Positions 17,315-25,835 of a stretch of 64,000 nt of DNA are shown one piece after another (the stretch's first letter is position 1; each line of letters starts with the position of its first letter). This stretch comes from an uncultured Draconibacterium sp. Its GTDB lineage: Bacteria; Bacteroidota; Bacteroidia; Bacteroidales; Prolixibacteraceae. The stretch spans positions 4,249,001 through 4,313,000 of the forward strand of contig NZ_OY781464.1 in NCBI RefSeq assembly GCF_963676735.1, given 5' to 3'. Position numbers and translations under genes: made by a program. Below the pieces are notes generated by a model. It saw nothing but the letters and a program-made list of their open reading frames with translations, was not told the origin of the DNA and did no database searches.

Positions 17315-18028
17315 ATGAGAAACTTAAACCTTCTGATTACCATTATTACTGTACTCGTTTTTTGGGGTTGTTCGAGGCCCCAACAAAAATCTGTTAACAC
17401 CTTATCGAAAAAAGAAATTTCTGATGGATGGCAGCTCTTGTTTGACGGGGAAACCTTGAGCGAATGGAAAATGTTTAATGGTGGTGCAGTTTCGGGCTGG
17501 AAAATCGTTGATGGAGTTTTGCATAACTCGGGCCAGGGTTCCGATCATGGTGGCGATATTATTACCAAAAAACAATATGCCGATTTTGAATTGTACCTGG
17601 AGTGGAAAATAGCTCCCGAAAGCAATTCGGGTATTTTTTATCGCGTACAAGAGGGGCTTACCGATGCCATATACGAAACGGGCCCGGAATACCAGCTACT
17701 GGATGACAAAGGCTGGTCAAGCCCCCTTGAAGCCAACCAGTATTCGGGAGCCAATTACGGTATGAATGCTCCCGAAAATGCCCGGGTAAAACCAACAGGC
17801 GAATGGAATACAACACGAATTATTGTGAACAAGGCACATGTTGAGCATTGGCTTAACACTACTAAAGTGGTGGAATATGAACTGTGGACTGACGATTGGG
17901 CAAAGAACAAGGCACAAGGCAAATGGGCCGAAACCCCTCACTATGGTATGGCTAAAACAGGCCATATCGGGTTGCAGGACCACGGAGGATTAACCATGTT
18001 CAGAAATATAAAAATTAAAGAACTCTAA
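17315..18028 (+). CDS. DUF1080 / 3-keto-disaccharide hydrolase-like lipoprotein
   Basis: The 237-residue protein has a lipoprotein signal with Cys at 19 (VFWGCS). The mature part is a single DUF1080 concanavalin-like domain: SDGWQLLFDGETLSEW, WKIVDGVLHN, DFELYLEWKI, NSGIFYRV, a YQLLDD segment, GEWNTTRI, and TGHIGLQDHGG near the end. DUF1080 proteins include 3-keto-glycoside hydrolases that cleave oxidised disaccharides; many members are uncharacterised. It should sit on a membrane facing the periplasm or surface. No oxidoreductase partner is adjacent. Confidence 0.88.
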   Translation: MRNLNLLITIITVLVFWGCSRPQQKSVNTLSKKEISDGWQLLFDGETLSEWKMFNGGAVSGWKIVDGVLHNSGQGSDHGGDIITKKQYADFELYLEWKIAPESNSGIFYRVQEGLTDAIYETGPEYQLLDDKGWSSPLEANQYSGANYGMNAPENARVKPTGEWNTTRIIVNKAHVEHWLNTTKVVEYELWTDDWAKNKAQGKWAETPHYGMAKTGHIGLQDHGGLTMFRNIKIKEL

Positions 18029-18084
18029 CGCAAACTCCATTCCGTTCCGAAGAAACATCAGCCAAGTGGTTTGCCAATAAAAAT

Positions 18085-18092
18085 TATCTTTG
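18085..18092 (+). promoter_or_regulatory. -7 box for the CPBP protease gene
   Basis: TATCTTTG, a TAnnTTTG match 18 bases before the ATG at 18111. It lies within 23 bases that are identical to the mfd promoter (ATAAAAATTATCTTTGCCC and on). This position makes the TTG at 18090 an unlikely start. Confidence 0.6.
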
Positions 18093-18110
18093 CCCAAAAC
18101 ATTTTCGAAA

Positions 18111-19040
18111 ATGGAAATTACGGCATTCAGAGACTTGAGACCCTTCTCTCAATTGGTTTTTACCGCTTTTATTGTTATGGTCAGCGTTATGATATTTTTT
18201 ATTTTATCGCTTGTTGTGGCCATTCCCATCTGGGGTCTGAGTACGGTATTACACCTGCCCGAAGTAAATGCTGCAACTCCTCAAAAAATCATCAGGCTCT
18301 ATAAATTTATTCAGGTAGTGCAGGCTATTGGCTTCTTTATTGTTCCTCCCTTTGTTTTAGGCTACCTATTCCATGGCAAGTCAAACGATTACCTGTATCT
18401 CAACAAATCTTTTCGGTCGCAAAATGTAGTCCTGATTATTGTTCTGATGTTTATTGTGGCCCCGTTTATTAACCTCGTTGGCGAACTAAACAACAATATG
18501 CGCTTTCCTGCATGGCTTTCGGGAGTAGAAAACTGGATGCGCAATGCAGAGGAACACGCTGCAGAAATAACCAATGCATTTTTAGCTGTAAAAAATATTA
18601 GCGGACTTGCATTTAACCTATTTATGATTGCCTTGTTACCTGCACTTGGCGAAGAGCTCCTGTTTCGGGGTGTTATTCAGAAAATTTTTAGCAAAATAAC
18701 ACGCAGTCACCATTGGGGAATATGGATTTCGGCTATACTTTTCAGTGCCCTGCACATGCAGTTTTTTGGATTTGTTCCGCGTGTGTTACTCGGTGCATTA
18801 TTTGGCTACCTCCTGGTATGGAGCGGATCGATGTGGCTTCCTATTCTTGCTCATTTCCTGAACAATGCCATTGCCGTAATTGCAATTTACCTGATTAACA
18901 AACAAACAATTACGCCCAACTATGAAAACATAGGTTCTACAGCCGACAGCTACTATATGGCGGGCATTAGCCTGGCACTAACTATTGTGTTTTTGCTGAT
19001 GATAAGAAAACAGAATAAGGGAAAAACAATTCCTGTTTAA
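18111..19040 (+). CDS. CPBP family intramembrane metalloprotease
   Basis: The 309-residue membrane protein has about eight hydrophobic helices and the CPBP/Abi (CAAX protease-like) motifs: ALGEELLFRG with the double Glu and Arg, SALHMQFFGFVPR with the first His, and LAHFLNNA with the second His and Asn. Members cleave prenylated proteins in eukaryotes; in bacteria, roles include bacteriocin self-immunity and membrane-protein processing, and the substrate here is unknown. I chose the ATG at 18111 because the earlier TTG at 18090 lies inside the -7 promoter box. It stands alone between the DUF1080 gene and a convergent coiled-coil gene. Confidence 0.88.
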   Translation: MEITAFRDLRPFSQLVFTAFIVMVSVMIFFILSLVVAIPIWGLSTVLHLPEVNAATPQKIIRLYKFIQVVQAIGFFIVPPFVLGYLFHGKSNDYLYLNKSFRSQNVVLIIVLMFIVAPFINLVGELNNNMRFPAWLSGVENWMRNAEEHAAEITNAFLAVKNISGLAFNLFMIALLPALGEELLFRGVIQKIFSKITRSHHWGIWISAILFSALHMQFFGFVPRVLLGALFGYLLVWSGSMWLPILAHFLNNAIAVIAIYLINKQTITPNYENIGSTADSYYMAGISLALTIVFLLMIRKQNKGKTIPV

Positions 19041-19078
19041 AAAAACAATTCCAAACCAGAAGTACTGATTTGGAATTG
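19039..19078 (-). terminator. Hairpin terminator for the 19101-19838 gene
   Basis: CAATTCCAAA (19046-19055) pairs perfectly with TTTGGAATTG (19069-19078). On the minus strand the stem is followed by seven T, so it ends the leftward gene. It may also slow rightward transcription from the CPBP gene. Confidence 0.75.
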
Positions 19079-19100
19079 ACTACTTATAATTAGTTGTTGT

Positions 19101-19838
19101 TTATGCAAACTCAAACAATAAGTCGGTTTGCATTTCTTCGGCATTCATTTTTTTCTTTTCGTTACGGCGGAACACATAAACAATACCATACTCCTGGGCC
19201 AATTGACGTTTAACTTTTGGCGATTCAGCCTCAATACCCTCTTCTATTTCGGTCCACAGTTTACTGATGAAATCATTGGTTGTTTTTCGCAGGTTCTGCA
19301 TTTTTTCAAACGATCGCAGCGTATTTCTTTTTAAGGTTTGCTGAAATACCGAAGCATCATGCAGCTCTTGCACCTTAAATTTCACCAATGCAATTGATGG
19401 GTTATAGATAGCACTTCCACCGTTCTGCATCCTTTTTTGTTCGCCTTCCACCATAATTTTTCCCCATTTCAATACTTCTTCCTCGGTATTTAATGGTGGA
19501 ACTTTACCCTCAAACGAAGCCAGATCTTCGTAAAACTTAATTCCTCCGTTGATCTCGCCGCGCTCTGATGCAAATAACAAAACCTGAGTAAAATGCGAAA
19601 CATACATTTTAGCCCGGTCAAAAGCCTCTTTGTAATCTTTTATATTTTCAGCCTGAAGTCGAGTGTCTAACTCGTATTGTGTAAGATGATTCTCGAAATT
19701 ATTCTTTACATTCTGCAGTTGTTCTACCGAATGATTTGAAAATGCCAGCTTGCGCTCATTCTTAATCACCTTGCCAAGCGCTGCATTTAGTGCGCGCATT
19801 CTGGCTTTATCCGTTGTTGGTAAACGTCTGTATGGCAT
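19101..19838 (-). CDS. Conserved-looking hypothetical, helical/coiled-coil protein
   Basis: I do not recognise a family. The 245-residue protein has no signal peptide or membrane helix and is rich in Lys, Glu and Gln with heptad-like stretches at about 25-75 and 170-230. It begins MPYRRLPTTDKARMRALNAAL. A central segment, FASERGEINGGIKFYEDLASF then PPLNTEEEVLKWGKIMVEGE, looks globular. The gene has its own start (ATG) and a clear terminator, so it is probably expressed alone. The codon use resembles that of the neighbours. Confidence 0.7.
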   Translation of the reverse strand: MPYRRLPTTDKARMRALNAALGKVIKNERKLAFSNHSVEQLQNVKNNFENHLTQYELDTRLQAENIKDYKEAFDRAKMYVSHFTQVLLFASERGEINGGIKFYEDLASFEGKVPPLNTEEEVLKWGKIMVEGEQKRMQNGGSAIYNPSIALVKFKVQELHDASVFQQTLKRNTLRSFEKMQNLRKTTNDFISKLWTEIEEGIEAESPKVKRQLAQEYGIVYVFRRNEKKKMNAEEMQTDLLFEFA

Positions 19839-20410
19839 AATTATCCTTTGTGTTTATGCGAAGTTATTGATTGTGCACGGAGAATAGATGTGTTCGCCCC
19901 TGCACTTATGCACATCTATATGTTTATTATTGTAAAAAACGGAAGGTGGTTTTTAGCGAACAGCCATATTTTGACACCTTTCAGTGGCCCTATTCGCAAG
20001 AAGTTAACAGGATTAGAAACAAGAAAAGTAACGTTTATTGAAGTTCAATAATAACAATGAAAGCGAAATTCCTGTCAACTTTTTCCTGCCGGAGGCCTTC
20101 ATTTTTGACTTAATACAAAGATGAAGCACGAGGAAGGCATTTCCGAGCTCAAGGCTGCTTTTAATCTTCACCTTACATTTTCATAAAACCTTAGCTCGGC
20201 CGGGTGATCTCCTCATACTTCGGAGCTTCCCGCTCTCCCTAAAGTTTTATTTCAATTCCAGGCAAAAATTAAATGAGGCCATTCCACTATTGAAACATTG
20301 GCAAAGAGAATTGAATGTAAAATAATCTTTATCTGCTTATTAGCAGTTCACACTTAAATGAATACTTGTGCGGGCTCGTCAAAAATCCGTCAGGCGGGCT
20401 AACCCGCTTC

Positions 20411-20501
20411 ATTGAAAAAACGCAAAGGTTATTTTTTGACAAGATTTTTGGTTCCTTTTGATCGAATGCAAAAGAAACTGCCCGTCTGGCATGAAGACAA
20501 A
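20411..20501 (-). repeat. Dispersed intergenic repeat, copy B
   Basis: Closely similar to 15263-15358, differing mainly in the middle where copy A carries a CCCGATAAATCGGG hairpin. It is also followed by a small inverted repeat: AGAACTA (20507-20513) with TAGTTCT (20519-20525). Confidence 0.75.
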
Positions 20502-20554
20502 GCTACAGAACTAAACTATAGTTCTCTGGTACAGAGAAATGCAGCCCAAAAACA

Positions 20555-20587
20555 AAAAAGCCTCCCCGAAAACTGAGAAGGCTTTTT
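20555..20587 (-). terminator. Terminator of the sdh operon
   Basis: AAAAAGCCT (20555-20563) pairs with AGGCTTTTT (20579-20587). On the minus strand the stem is followed by TGTTTTTGG. It lies 21 bases after the sdhB stop. Confidence 0.8.
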
Positions 20588-20608
20588 AACTTTATAGCGT
20601 TAATTTTT

Positions 20609-21370
20609 TTATTCGCTAACACGCGCACACAAGTATTCGCGATTCAAACGTGCTATGTTTGTAATAGAAATACTCTTCGGGCACTCGGCCTCGCAGGCCT
20701 GCGTATTGGTACATCCACCAAAACCGAGCTCATCCATTTTAGCAACCATGTTTTTGGCACGGCTGGCAGCTTCAACTTTACCTTGTGGCAACTTGGCCAG
20801 GTGCGAAACTTTTGCCGAAACAAACAACATAGCTGAAGCGTTTTTACAAGCTGCAACACATGCTCCACAACCAATACAAGCTGCAGCATCCATAGCCTCT
20901 TCAGAGTCTTCTTTTGGCACAGGAATAGTGTTGGCATCAGGAACACCTCCGGTATTTACCGACACAAATCCACCAGCCTGAAGAATTTTCTCGAAAGCGG
21001 TACGGTCAACTACCAGGTCTTTAATTACCGGGAATGCACGTGCACGCCAGGGCTCAATAACAATGGTTTCACCATCCTTGAACTTACGCATGTGCAACTG
21101 GCAGGTAGTAACCTCGGTGTCTGGTCCGTGCGGACGTCCGTTAATATATAAACTACAAGTACCGCAGATACCTTCGCGGCAATCGTGGTCGAAAGCAATT
21201 GGGTCAATTCCTTCTTCAATAAGCTGGAAATTCAGGATATCCATCATTTCAAGGAAAGAAGACCCGGTTGAGATATTTTCGATTGTATAAGTTTCGAATT
21301 TACCTTTTGATTTGGCATTCTTTTGACGCCAAACTTTTATTTTGAGTTTTTTTAGAATTTTGTCAGCCAT
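20609..21370 (-). CDS. sdhB: Succinate dehydrogenase/fumarate reductase iron-sulfur subunit
   Basis: The 253-residue protein carries the three iron-sulfur clusters of complex II: the [2Fe-2S] ligands in CREGICGTCSLYING and TTCQLHM, and the ferredoxin-type pairs CIGCGACVAAC and CTNTQACEAECPKS. It passes electrons between SdhA and the diheme SdhC. The arrangement and the C-terminus resemble the B-type fumarate reductases of Bacteroidota. It is the last gene of the operon, separated from sdhA by an S23-type gene and about 476 bases, and followed by a terminator. Confidence 0.96.
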   Translation of the reverse strand: MADKILKKLKIKVWRQKNAKSKGKFETYTIENISTGSSFLEMMDILNFQLIEEGIDPIAFDHDCREGICGTCSLYINGRPHGPDTEVTTCQLHMRKFKDGETIVIEPWRARAFPVIKDLVVDRTAFEKILQAGGFVSVNTGGVPDANTIPVPKEDSEEAMDAAACIGCGACVAACKNASAMLFVSAKVSHLAKLPQGKVEAASRAKNMVAKMDELGFGGCTNTQACEAECPKSISITNIARLNREYLCARVSE

Positions 21371-21413
21371 TTTATTCTAGATTTTTAGATTTTTAGATAT
21401 GAGTAATGAGACT

Positions 21414-21773
21414 TTAGTCGTGATTAATTAATGATTGTTTAAAACCAAAAATCATCTTTTGAATTTCATTCAGGTTATAATCAAATTCTTCGAATTTGTC
21501 TTGAGAAAGAAACTCTAAATCAAGACTTAAAATCACTAAAGTTTCCAGTTCAAACGCACTGCCATTGGCAATATCCAGAAAACGACTTAATTCCTTATCG
21601 CTATTCCTTCCACAGCCTTCAGCAATATTTGCAGGAATTGAAACGGCAGCTCTCCTCATCTGAGAAGTTATACCAAAAAGTTCATCTTGAGGAAATGTGT
21701 GAGTTGCTTTATAAATCTCTTTTACAAGAACTCTTCCCTTTTGCCAAACTTTCAATTCTTTAAACTGATGCAT
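21414..21773 (-). CDS. Four-helix-bundle protein of the S23/23S rRNA intervening-sequence family
   Basis: The 119-residue protein matches the S23/IVS family: FKELKVWQKGRVLVKEIY, FPQDELFGITSQMRRAAVSIPANIAEG, and GSAFELETLVIL followed by a final helix. Such proteins are commonly encoded in intervening sequences of 23S rRNA but are also scattered as single genes in Bacteroidota genomes; they form pentamers and their role is unclear. Here it lies inside the sdh operon, between sdhA and sdhB, with 73 and 43 bases of spacer. The spacers contain degenerate runs such as ATTTTTAGATTTTTAGA and TACTAATTACTTACTACT, unlike the tight sdhC-sdhA junction, and look like insertion flanks. Confidence 0.9.
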   Translation of the reverse strand: MHQFKELKVWQKGRVLVKEIYKATHTFPQDELFGITSQMRRAAVSIPANIAEGCGRNSDKELSRFLDIANGSAFELETLVILSLDLEFLSQDKFEEFDYNLNEIQKMIFGFKQSLINHD

Positions 21774-21846
21774 CGTCTTTGTTTTTAATGATTCTCGATC
21801 TTTCTTTTTCTCAATACTAATTACTTACTACTCTGTACTAACTTAA

Positions 21847-23787
21847 TTATTTGTAACTCCGCTGAGTCAGTTTCACATTCTCAAATACCAAATCTTCTTT
21901 ATGCATATCCGGCTCAGTGCCCTCTCCTTTGTACTCCCAGCACGATACGTACGTGAATTTTTCATCATTACGTTTTGCTTCGCCTTCTTCGGTAGCCGAC
22001 TCTTCGCGGAAGTGTCCACCACACGATTCGTTTCTGTCGAGTGCATCGCGAGCCATTAACTCACCAATATCGAAGAAATCGGCAACACGACCGGCTTTCT
22101 CCAACTCAGGATTAAGGTTATCCAATTCACCAGGAATACGAACATCTTTCCAGAATTCTTCGCGAATTTCCTTAATCATCTCAATCGCCTTTTTCAAACC
22201 TTCAGCATTACGGGCCATACCAACATAATCCCACATTACTTGTCCAAGTTTTTTGTGGAAATAGTCAACCGGTTTCGAACCTTTAATGTTGTATAGTTTC
22301 TCGATACGATCTTTAACCTCTTTTTCAACTTCAGCAAACTCAGGAGCATTTGTATCAGCCATCGGCGTCATAATTTCATCGGCCAGGTAATCACCAATAG
22401 TGTATGGTAATACAAAATATCCATCGGCTAAACCTTGCATCAGTGCCGAAGCACCCAAACGGTTAGCGCCGTGGTCTGAGAAGTTTGCTTCACCAATCGA
22501 ATACAATCCGGGAACAGTTGTCATCAGGTTGTAATCAACCCAGGTACCACCCATCGAGTAGTGAATTGCCGGGTAAATCATCATTGGTTCGGTATACGGA
22601 TCAACATCGGTAATTTTTTCGTACATCTGGAAAAGGTTTCCATAACGTGCTTCAATTACACTCTTACCTAAGCGCTCAATCGAGTATTTAAAGTCGAGGA
22701 ACACTGCTTTTCCTTCAGCGTTTACACCAAATCCAGCATCGCAACGTTCTTTTGCCGCACGCGACGCAACATCGCGAGGTACAAGGTTACCGTACGAAGG
22801 ATACCTTCTTTCCAGGTAAAAATCGCGATCTTCATCAGCGATATCGTTCGGATGAAGTTCACCTTTCTGTAATTTTACTGCATCTTCTTTTTTCTTCGGA
22901 ACCCAAACACGACCATCGTTACGCAACGACTCCGACATCAAAGTCAGTTTTGATTGCTGATCGCCATGAACAGGAATACAAGTTGGGTGAATCTGTACGA
23001 AACATGGGTTCGACATAAAAGCACCACGTTTGTAACACTGCCATGCGGCCGATCCGTTACTTCCCATTGCGTTGGTTGACAGGAAGAATACGTTTCCGTA
23101 ACCACCTGTTGCCACAACAACGGCATGTGCACCAAAACGTTTAATCTCGCCGGAAACAAGGTCGCGGGCAATAATACCACGTGCTTTTCCGTCGATTTTT
23201 ACCAAATCCAGCATTTCGTGGCGGTTGTACATTTCAACGGCACCTTTCGAAATCTGACGGTTCAACGCCTGGTAAGCACCAATAAGCAACTGCTGACCGG
23301 TTTGCCCACGTGCGTAGAACGTACGGCTAACCAATACACCACCAAACGAACGGTTATCTAACAAACCTCCGTATTCGCGCCCAAAAGGTACGCCTTGCGC
23401 CACACACTGGTCGATAATATTTGGTGAAACTTCGGCCAAACGGTAAACGTTGGCTTCGCGTGCACGGTAGTCACCACCTTTAATGGTATCGTAAAACAAA
23501 CGGTAAACCGAGTCGTTATCGTTTTGATAGTTTTTTGCCGCATTAATACCACCCTGTGCCGCAATTGAGTGTGCACGTCGCGGGCTATCCTGGTAACAAA
23601 ATGCTTTAACTTTATATCCTAATTCGGCCAGCGAAGCAGCTGCAGAAGCACCACCTAAACCGGTACCTACCACAATAATTTCTAATTTACGTTTGTTAGC
23701 CGGGCTTACTACTTTAATGGCTGCTTTGTGTTTATTCCACTTTTCAGCCAGTGGCCCTTCAGGTATCTTGTTATCTAAAATGCTCAT
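21847..23787 (-). CDS. sdhA: Succinate dehydrogenase/fumarate reductase flavoprotein subunit
   Basis: The 646-residue flavoprotein has the Rossmann start IIVVGTGLGGASAA, the covalent-FAD histidine in RRAHSIAAQGGINAA, VVATGGYGNVFF, the active-site region with HPTCIP, and SMGGTWVDYN and GEANFSDHGANRLGASAL near the substrate and FAD sites. It interconverts succinate and fumarate. The length and C-terminus fit the B-type complex with one cytochrome subunit. It starts 14 bases after the sdhC stop, so the two are co-transcribed. Confidence 0.96.
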   Translation of the reverse strand: MSILDNKIPEGPLAEKWNKHKAAIKVVSPANKRKLEIIVVGTGLGGASAAASLAELGYKVKAFCYQDSPRRAHSIAAQGGINAAKNYQNDNDSVYRLFYDTIKGGDYRAREANVYRLAEVSPNIIDQCVAQGVPFGREYGGLLDNRSFGGVLVSRTFYARGQTGQQLLIGAYQALNRQISKGAVEMYNRHEMLDLVKIDGKARGIIARDLVSGEIKRFGAHAVVVATGGYGNVFFLSTNAMGSNGSAAWQCYKRGAFMSNPCFVQIHPTCIPVHGDQQSKLTLMSESLRNDGRVWVPKKKEDAVKLQKGELHPNDIADEDRDFYLERRYPSYGNLVPRDVASRAAKERCDAGFGVNAEGKAVFLDFKYSIERLGKSVIEARYGNLFQMYEKITDVDPYTEPMMIYPAIHYSMGGTWVDYNLMTTVPGLYSIGEANFSDHGANRLGASALMQGLADGYFVLPYTIGDYLADEIMTPMADTNAPEFAEVEKEVKDRIEKLYNIKGSKPVDYFHKKLGQVMWDYVGMARNAEGLKKAIEMIKEIREEFWKDVRIPGELDNLNPELEKAGRVADFFDIGELMARDALDRNESCGGHFREESATEEGEAKRNDEKFTYVSCWEYKGEGTEPDMHKEDLVFENVKLTQRSYK

Positions 23788-23801
23788 AATTTTTTCCTTT
23801 C

Positions 23802-24485
23802 TTATTTATACAATCCTAACATAAAATAAAGTGGAATAACGGCGTAACCCACAGCAATAAGAATTGCGTAAATCTTACCAACAACTTTCCAGCGGTTTAA
23901 CCAATGCTTGTTGTTTAAACCCAGCGTTTGAAAAGCCGACCAAAAACCATGTGATAAGTGAACTCCCAGTAAACCTCCTGCAATAATATACAGGATACTT
24001 AGCGGAATACTGTTGATAAATGCCGCTGAAACCAATGTATAGGCATCGTGCATGTGTACACCATGAATTTCCACTTCGCCAACATCGCCGGTAATTTTCA
24101 TTTTTACATAAAAATTAACCAGGTGTATGGCCAAAAACACCAAAACCAAAGCACCCAAAACCAACATGTTACGCGATGCCCATGTGCTGGCGCCACTCAT
24201 GTTCTTTTTAGCATACCTTACCGGACGTGCTTTCCAGTTTTGAAATTCAAGGAAAAATGACCAAACAATGTGAATAATGAAACCCAATCCAAGAATCGGC
24301 TCCATAATTTTAATCAAAGGGTTTGTTACCATAAAATGAGCCCCTTGATTGTACAATTCACCACTGTTATCGAAAATCAGTAATAAGTTGATGCTCAAAT
24401 GGACAGCAATAAATACCATCAGAAATAATCCCGACAGACTCATCACAAACTTTCTTCCAATTGAGGCTGTTAAAAATTTGCTCAT
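23802..24485 (-). CDS. sdhC: Succinate dehydrogenase cytochrome b558 subunit
   Basis: The 227-residue membrane protein has five hydrophobic helices and histidines placed for two hemes (FIAVHLSINLLLIF, FIIHIVWSF, FLAIHLVNFYVKM, LLGVHLSHGFWSA). It matches the single-subunit diheme cytochrome b558 of Bacteroidota and epsilonproteobacteria, which exchanges electrons with menaquinone. It is the first gene of the sdhC-sdhA-S23-sdhB operon and has a good -33/-7 promoter. Confidence 0.95.
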   Translation of the reverse strand: MSKFLTASIGRKFVMSLSGLFLMVFIAVHLSINLLLIFDNSGELYNQGAHFMVTNPLIKIMEPILGLGFIIHIVWSFFLEFQNWKARPVRYAKKNMSGASTWASRNMLVLGALVLVFLAIHLVNFYVKMKITGDVGEVEIHGVHMHDAYTLVSAAFINSIPLSILYIIAGGLLGVHLSHGFWSAFQTLGLNNKHWLNRWKVVGKIYAILIAVGYAVIPLYFMLGLYK

Positions 24486-24929
24486 AATCTATTTTTTATT
24501 TTGGTTGTTTTTTGAATTAAGTTCAAAGCAGCACAAATGTAGACGAACGCAAATATTCTTGCAAAAAAGGAGTTCTAAATTAGCTAATTTAAAACGATTC
24601 TACAACTGATTTAATTCTGGGGTAACAAAGCAGGAAAGCACAGCGAACAGGGAATGTTTAGTTACCCTTAAGAAAGGCCTGACACAAGGGGTTTGGACTG
24701 AACAAAAAAATCATGATTCCCGGAAATTACCAACAGGAATAAAAGAAGTACAAATATTTGGCTAACTCTTCCTCGTTCTCCCGATAAAATCGGGACAAGC
24801 ACTCTCTTTGTAAAGAAGGATGATTGGGTCGAAGGCACAATCAGGGTGAGTCAATCGATTTTGAACCAGCTATTACTATTGATTTTCAAGAAACATAAAC
24901 AAAAAAAATACCAGACGGAAGTATGTTGC
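24486..24929. other. 444-base intergenic region before sdhC
   Basis: It contains the sdh promoter and a CCGATAAAATCGGG hairpin at about 24781-24794, similar to the hairpin in dispersed repeat copy A. I see no gene and no clear terminator for the CobW gene whose stop lies at its right edge. Confidence 0.5.
24534..24565 (-). promoter_or_regulatory. Promoter of the sdhCAB operon
   Basis: On the minus strand TTTG (24562-24565) is followed after 20 bases by TACATTTG (24534-24541). This is a full match to the Bacteroidota TTTG/TAnnTTTG promoter, about 49 bases before the sdhC ATG. Confidence 0.6.
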
Positions 24930-25826
24930 CTACAGTGCTTTAAAGGCACTATTCCACTCGCGCAAAGTAAACTGGTCGGTAAGGGCAACCAATTCGGTGG
25001 GATGAAAGGCATCTTCCACTTCAACAATATTTATCGAATCGAAACTGCATTGAACGGCTGCCGATTTATTTCCTTCGAGTTTAACAAAACCTTTTATCCG
25101 GTAGGCTTTTGGCGCCCATTCTTTTAAAAATTGCTGAAGGGCTTGTTGTGAAACAGCCCGGGCACTTTTTATTACCATGGAGTTAACATCGGGCCGTGCC
25201 ATGGGCTTTACATCACCAAAATAAAATTTAGTAAGCGCCGTGTTACCCAACTCAAAATCAATGTTGCAAAAACTGGCGTGTTTAATTTCGGTGAACGGAT
25301 TTATTTTTTTTATTTCCTGATCGATACCGGTCAGATTTTCCTGCACTAAATCGGTTTTGTTTACCACTGTGATATCGGCCATTCGAATTTGGTGCAAAAC
25401 ACGTTGTTTCATCACGCCCAATTTCGAGAAATTAAGCGCATCAACCACACACCAGTTGGAAGCCTGGTATATTTTCTCTGAAAGTTTTCCGGCAGAAACA
25501 ATTTCTGCAATAGTAGTGGTGTCGGATAATCCCGAAGCTTCAATAATGATACTATCAGGATGGTATTCGTCAATAAATTTTTCGAGCGATTTTACAAAAT
25601 CACCCAACAAACAAACACAAAATACCGATCCGTTATTAATTTCCAGCAGGTTAAAATCTTCGCCCGATTTTTGCAGTTCGGCACCATCAATGTTTGATGG
25701 AGCAAACTCGTTTTGGATAATCCCGATTTTTTTTTGCGCAGCATATTGTTTTATAATGCGTTTCAGAAAGGTTGTTTTGCCACTTCCCAAAAATCCGGAA
25801 ATAATATGGAACGGTATTTTGTTCAT
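24930..25826 (-). CDS. CobW/P47K-family GTPase
   Basis: The 298-residue protein has the P-loop GFLGSGKTT (11-19), a Walker B-like IIIEASGLSD, the guanine motif NKTD, and a C-terminal CobW-C-like domain (about 215-298). The family delivers metals (Zn, Co) to target proteins. The metal motif is normally CxCC; here it reads FCVCLL (C70, C72), so the third Cys is missing. It starts 10 bases downstream of the methyltransferase gene stop, which puts it in the corrinoid operon. A likely task is inserting the zinc that UroD-type methyltransferases need, or handling the cobamide; that is an inference from position. Confidence 0.85.
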   Translation of the reverse strand: MNKIPFHIISGFLGSGKTTFLKRIIKQYAAQKKIGIIQNEFAPSNIDGAELQKSGEDFNLLEINNGSVFCVCLLGDFVKSLEKFIDEYHPDSIIIEASGLSDTTTIAEIVSAGKLSEKIYQASNWCVVDALNFSKLGVMKQRVLHQIRMADITVVNKTDLVQENLTGIDQEIKKINPFTEIKHASFCNIDFELGNTALTKFYFGDVKPMARPDVNSMVIKSARAVSQQALQQFLKEWAPKAYRIKGFVKLEGNKSAAVQCSFDSINIVEVEDAFHPTELVALTDQFTLREWNSAFKAL

Positions 25827-25835
25827 TCGCTAATT

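Larger units (their letters stand above)
19839..20608. other. 770-base gene-free region
   Basis: It holds dispersed repeat copy B, single ACAGGA and TCCTGT motifs like those of the phased array, a GCGGGCTAACCCGC hairpin just before the repeat, and the sdhB terminator. I see no credible gene or known RNA in it. Confidence 0.6.

Noticed and set aside
18090..18110. TTG start for the CPBP protease
   Set aside because: The codon is inside the TATCTTTG promoter box; the ATG at 18111 gives a normal N-terminus.
21414..21773. Presence of a 23S rRNA gene around the S23-type protein
   Set aside because: The flanking sequence is sdhA and sdhB; no rRNA sequence is visible.
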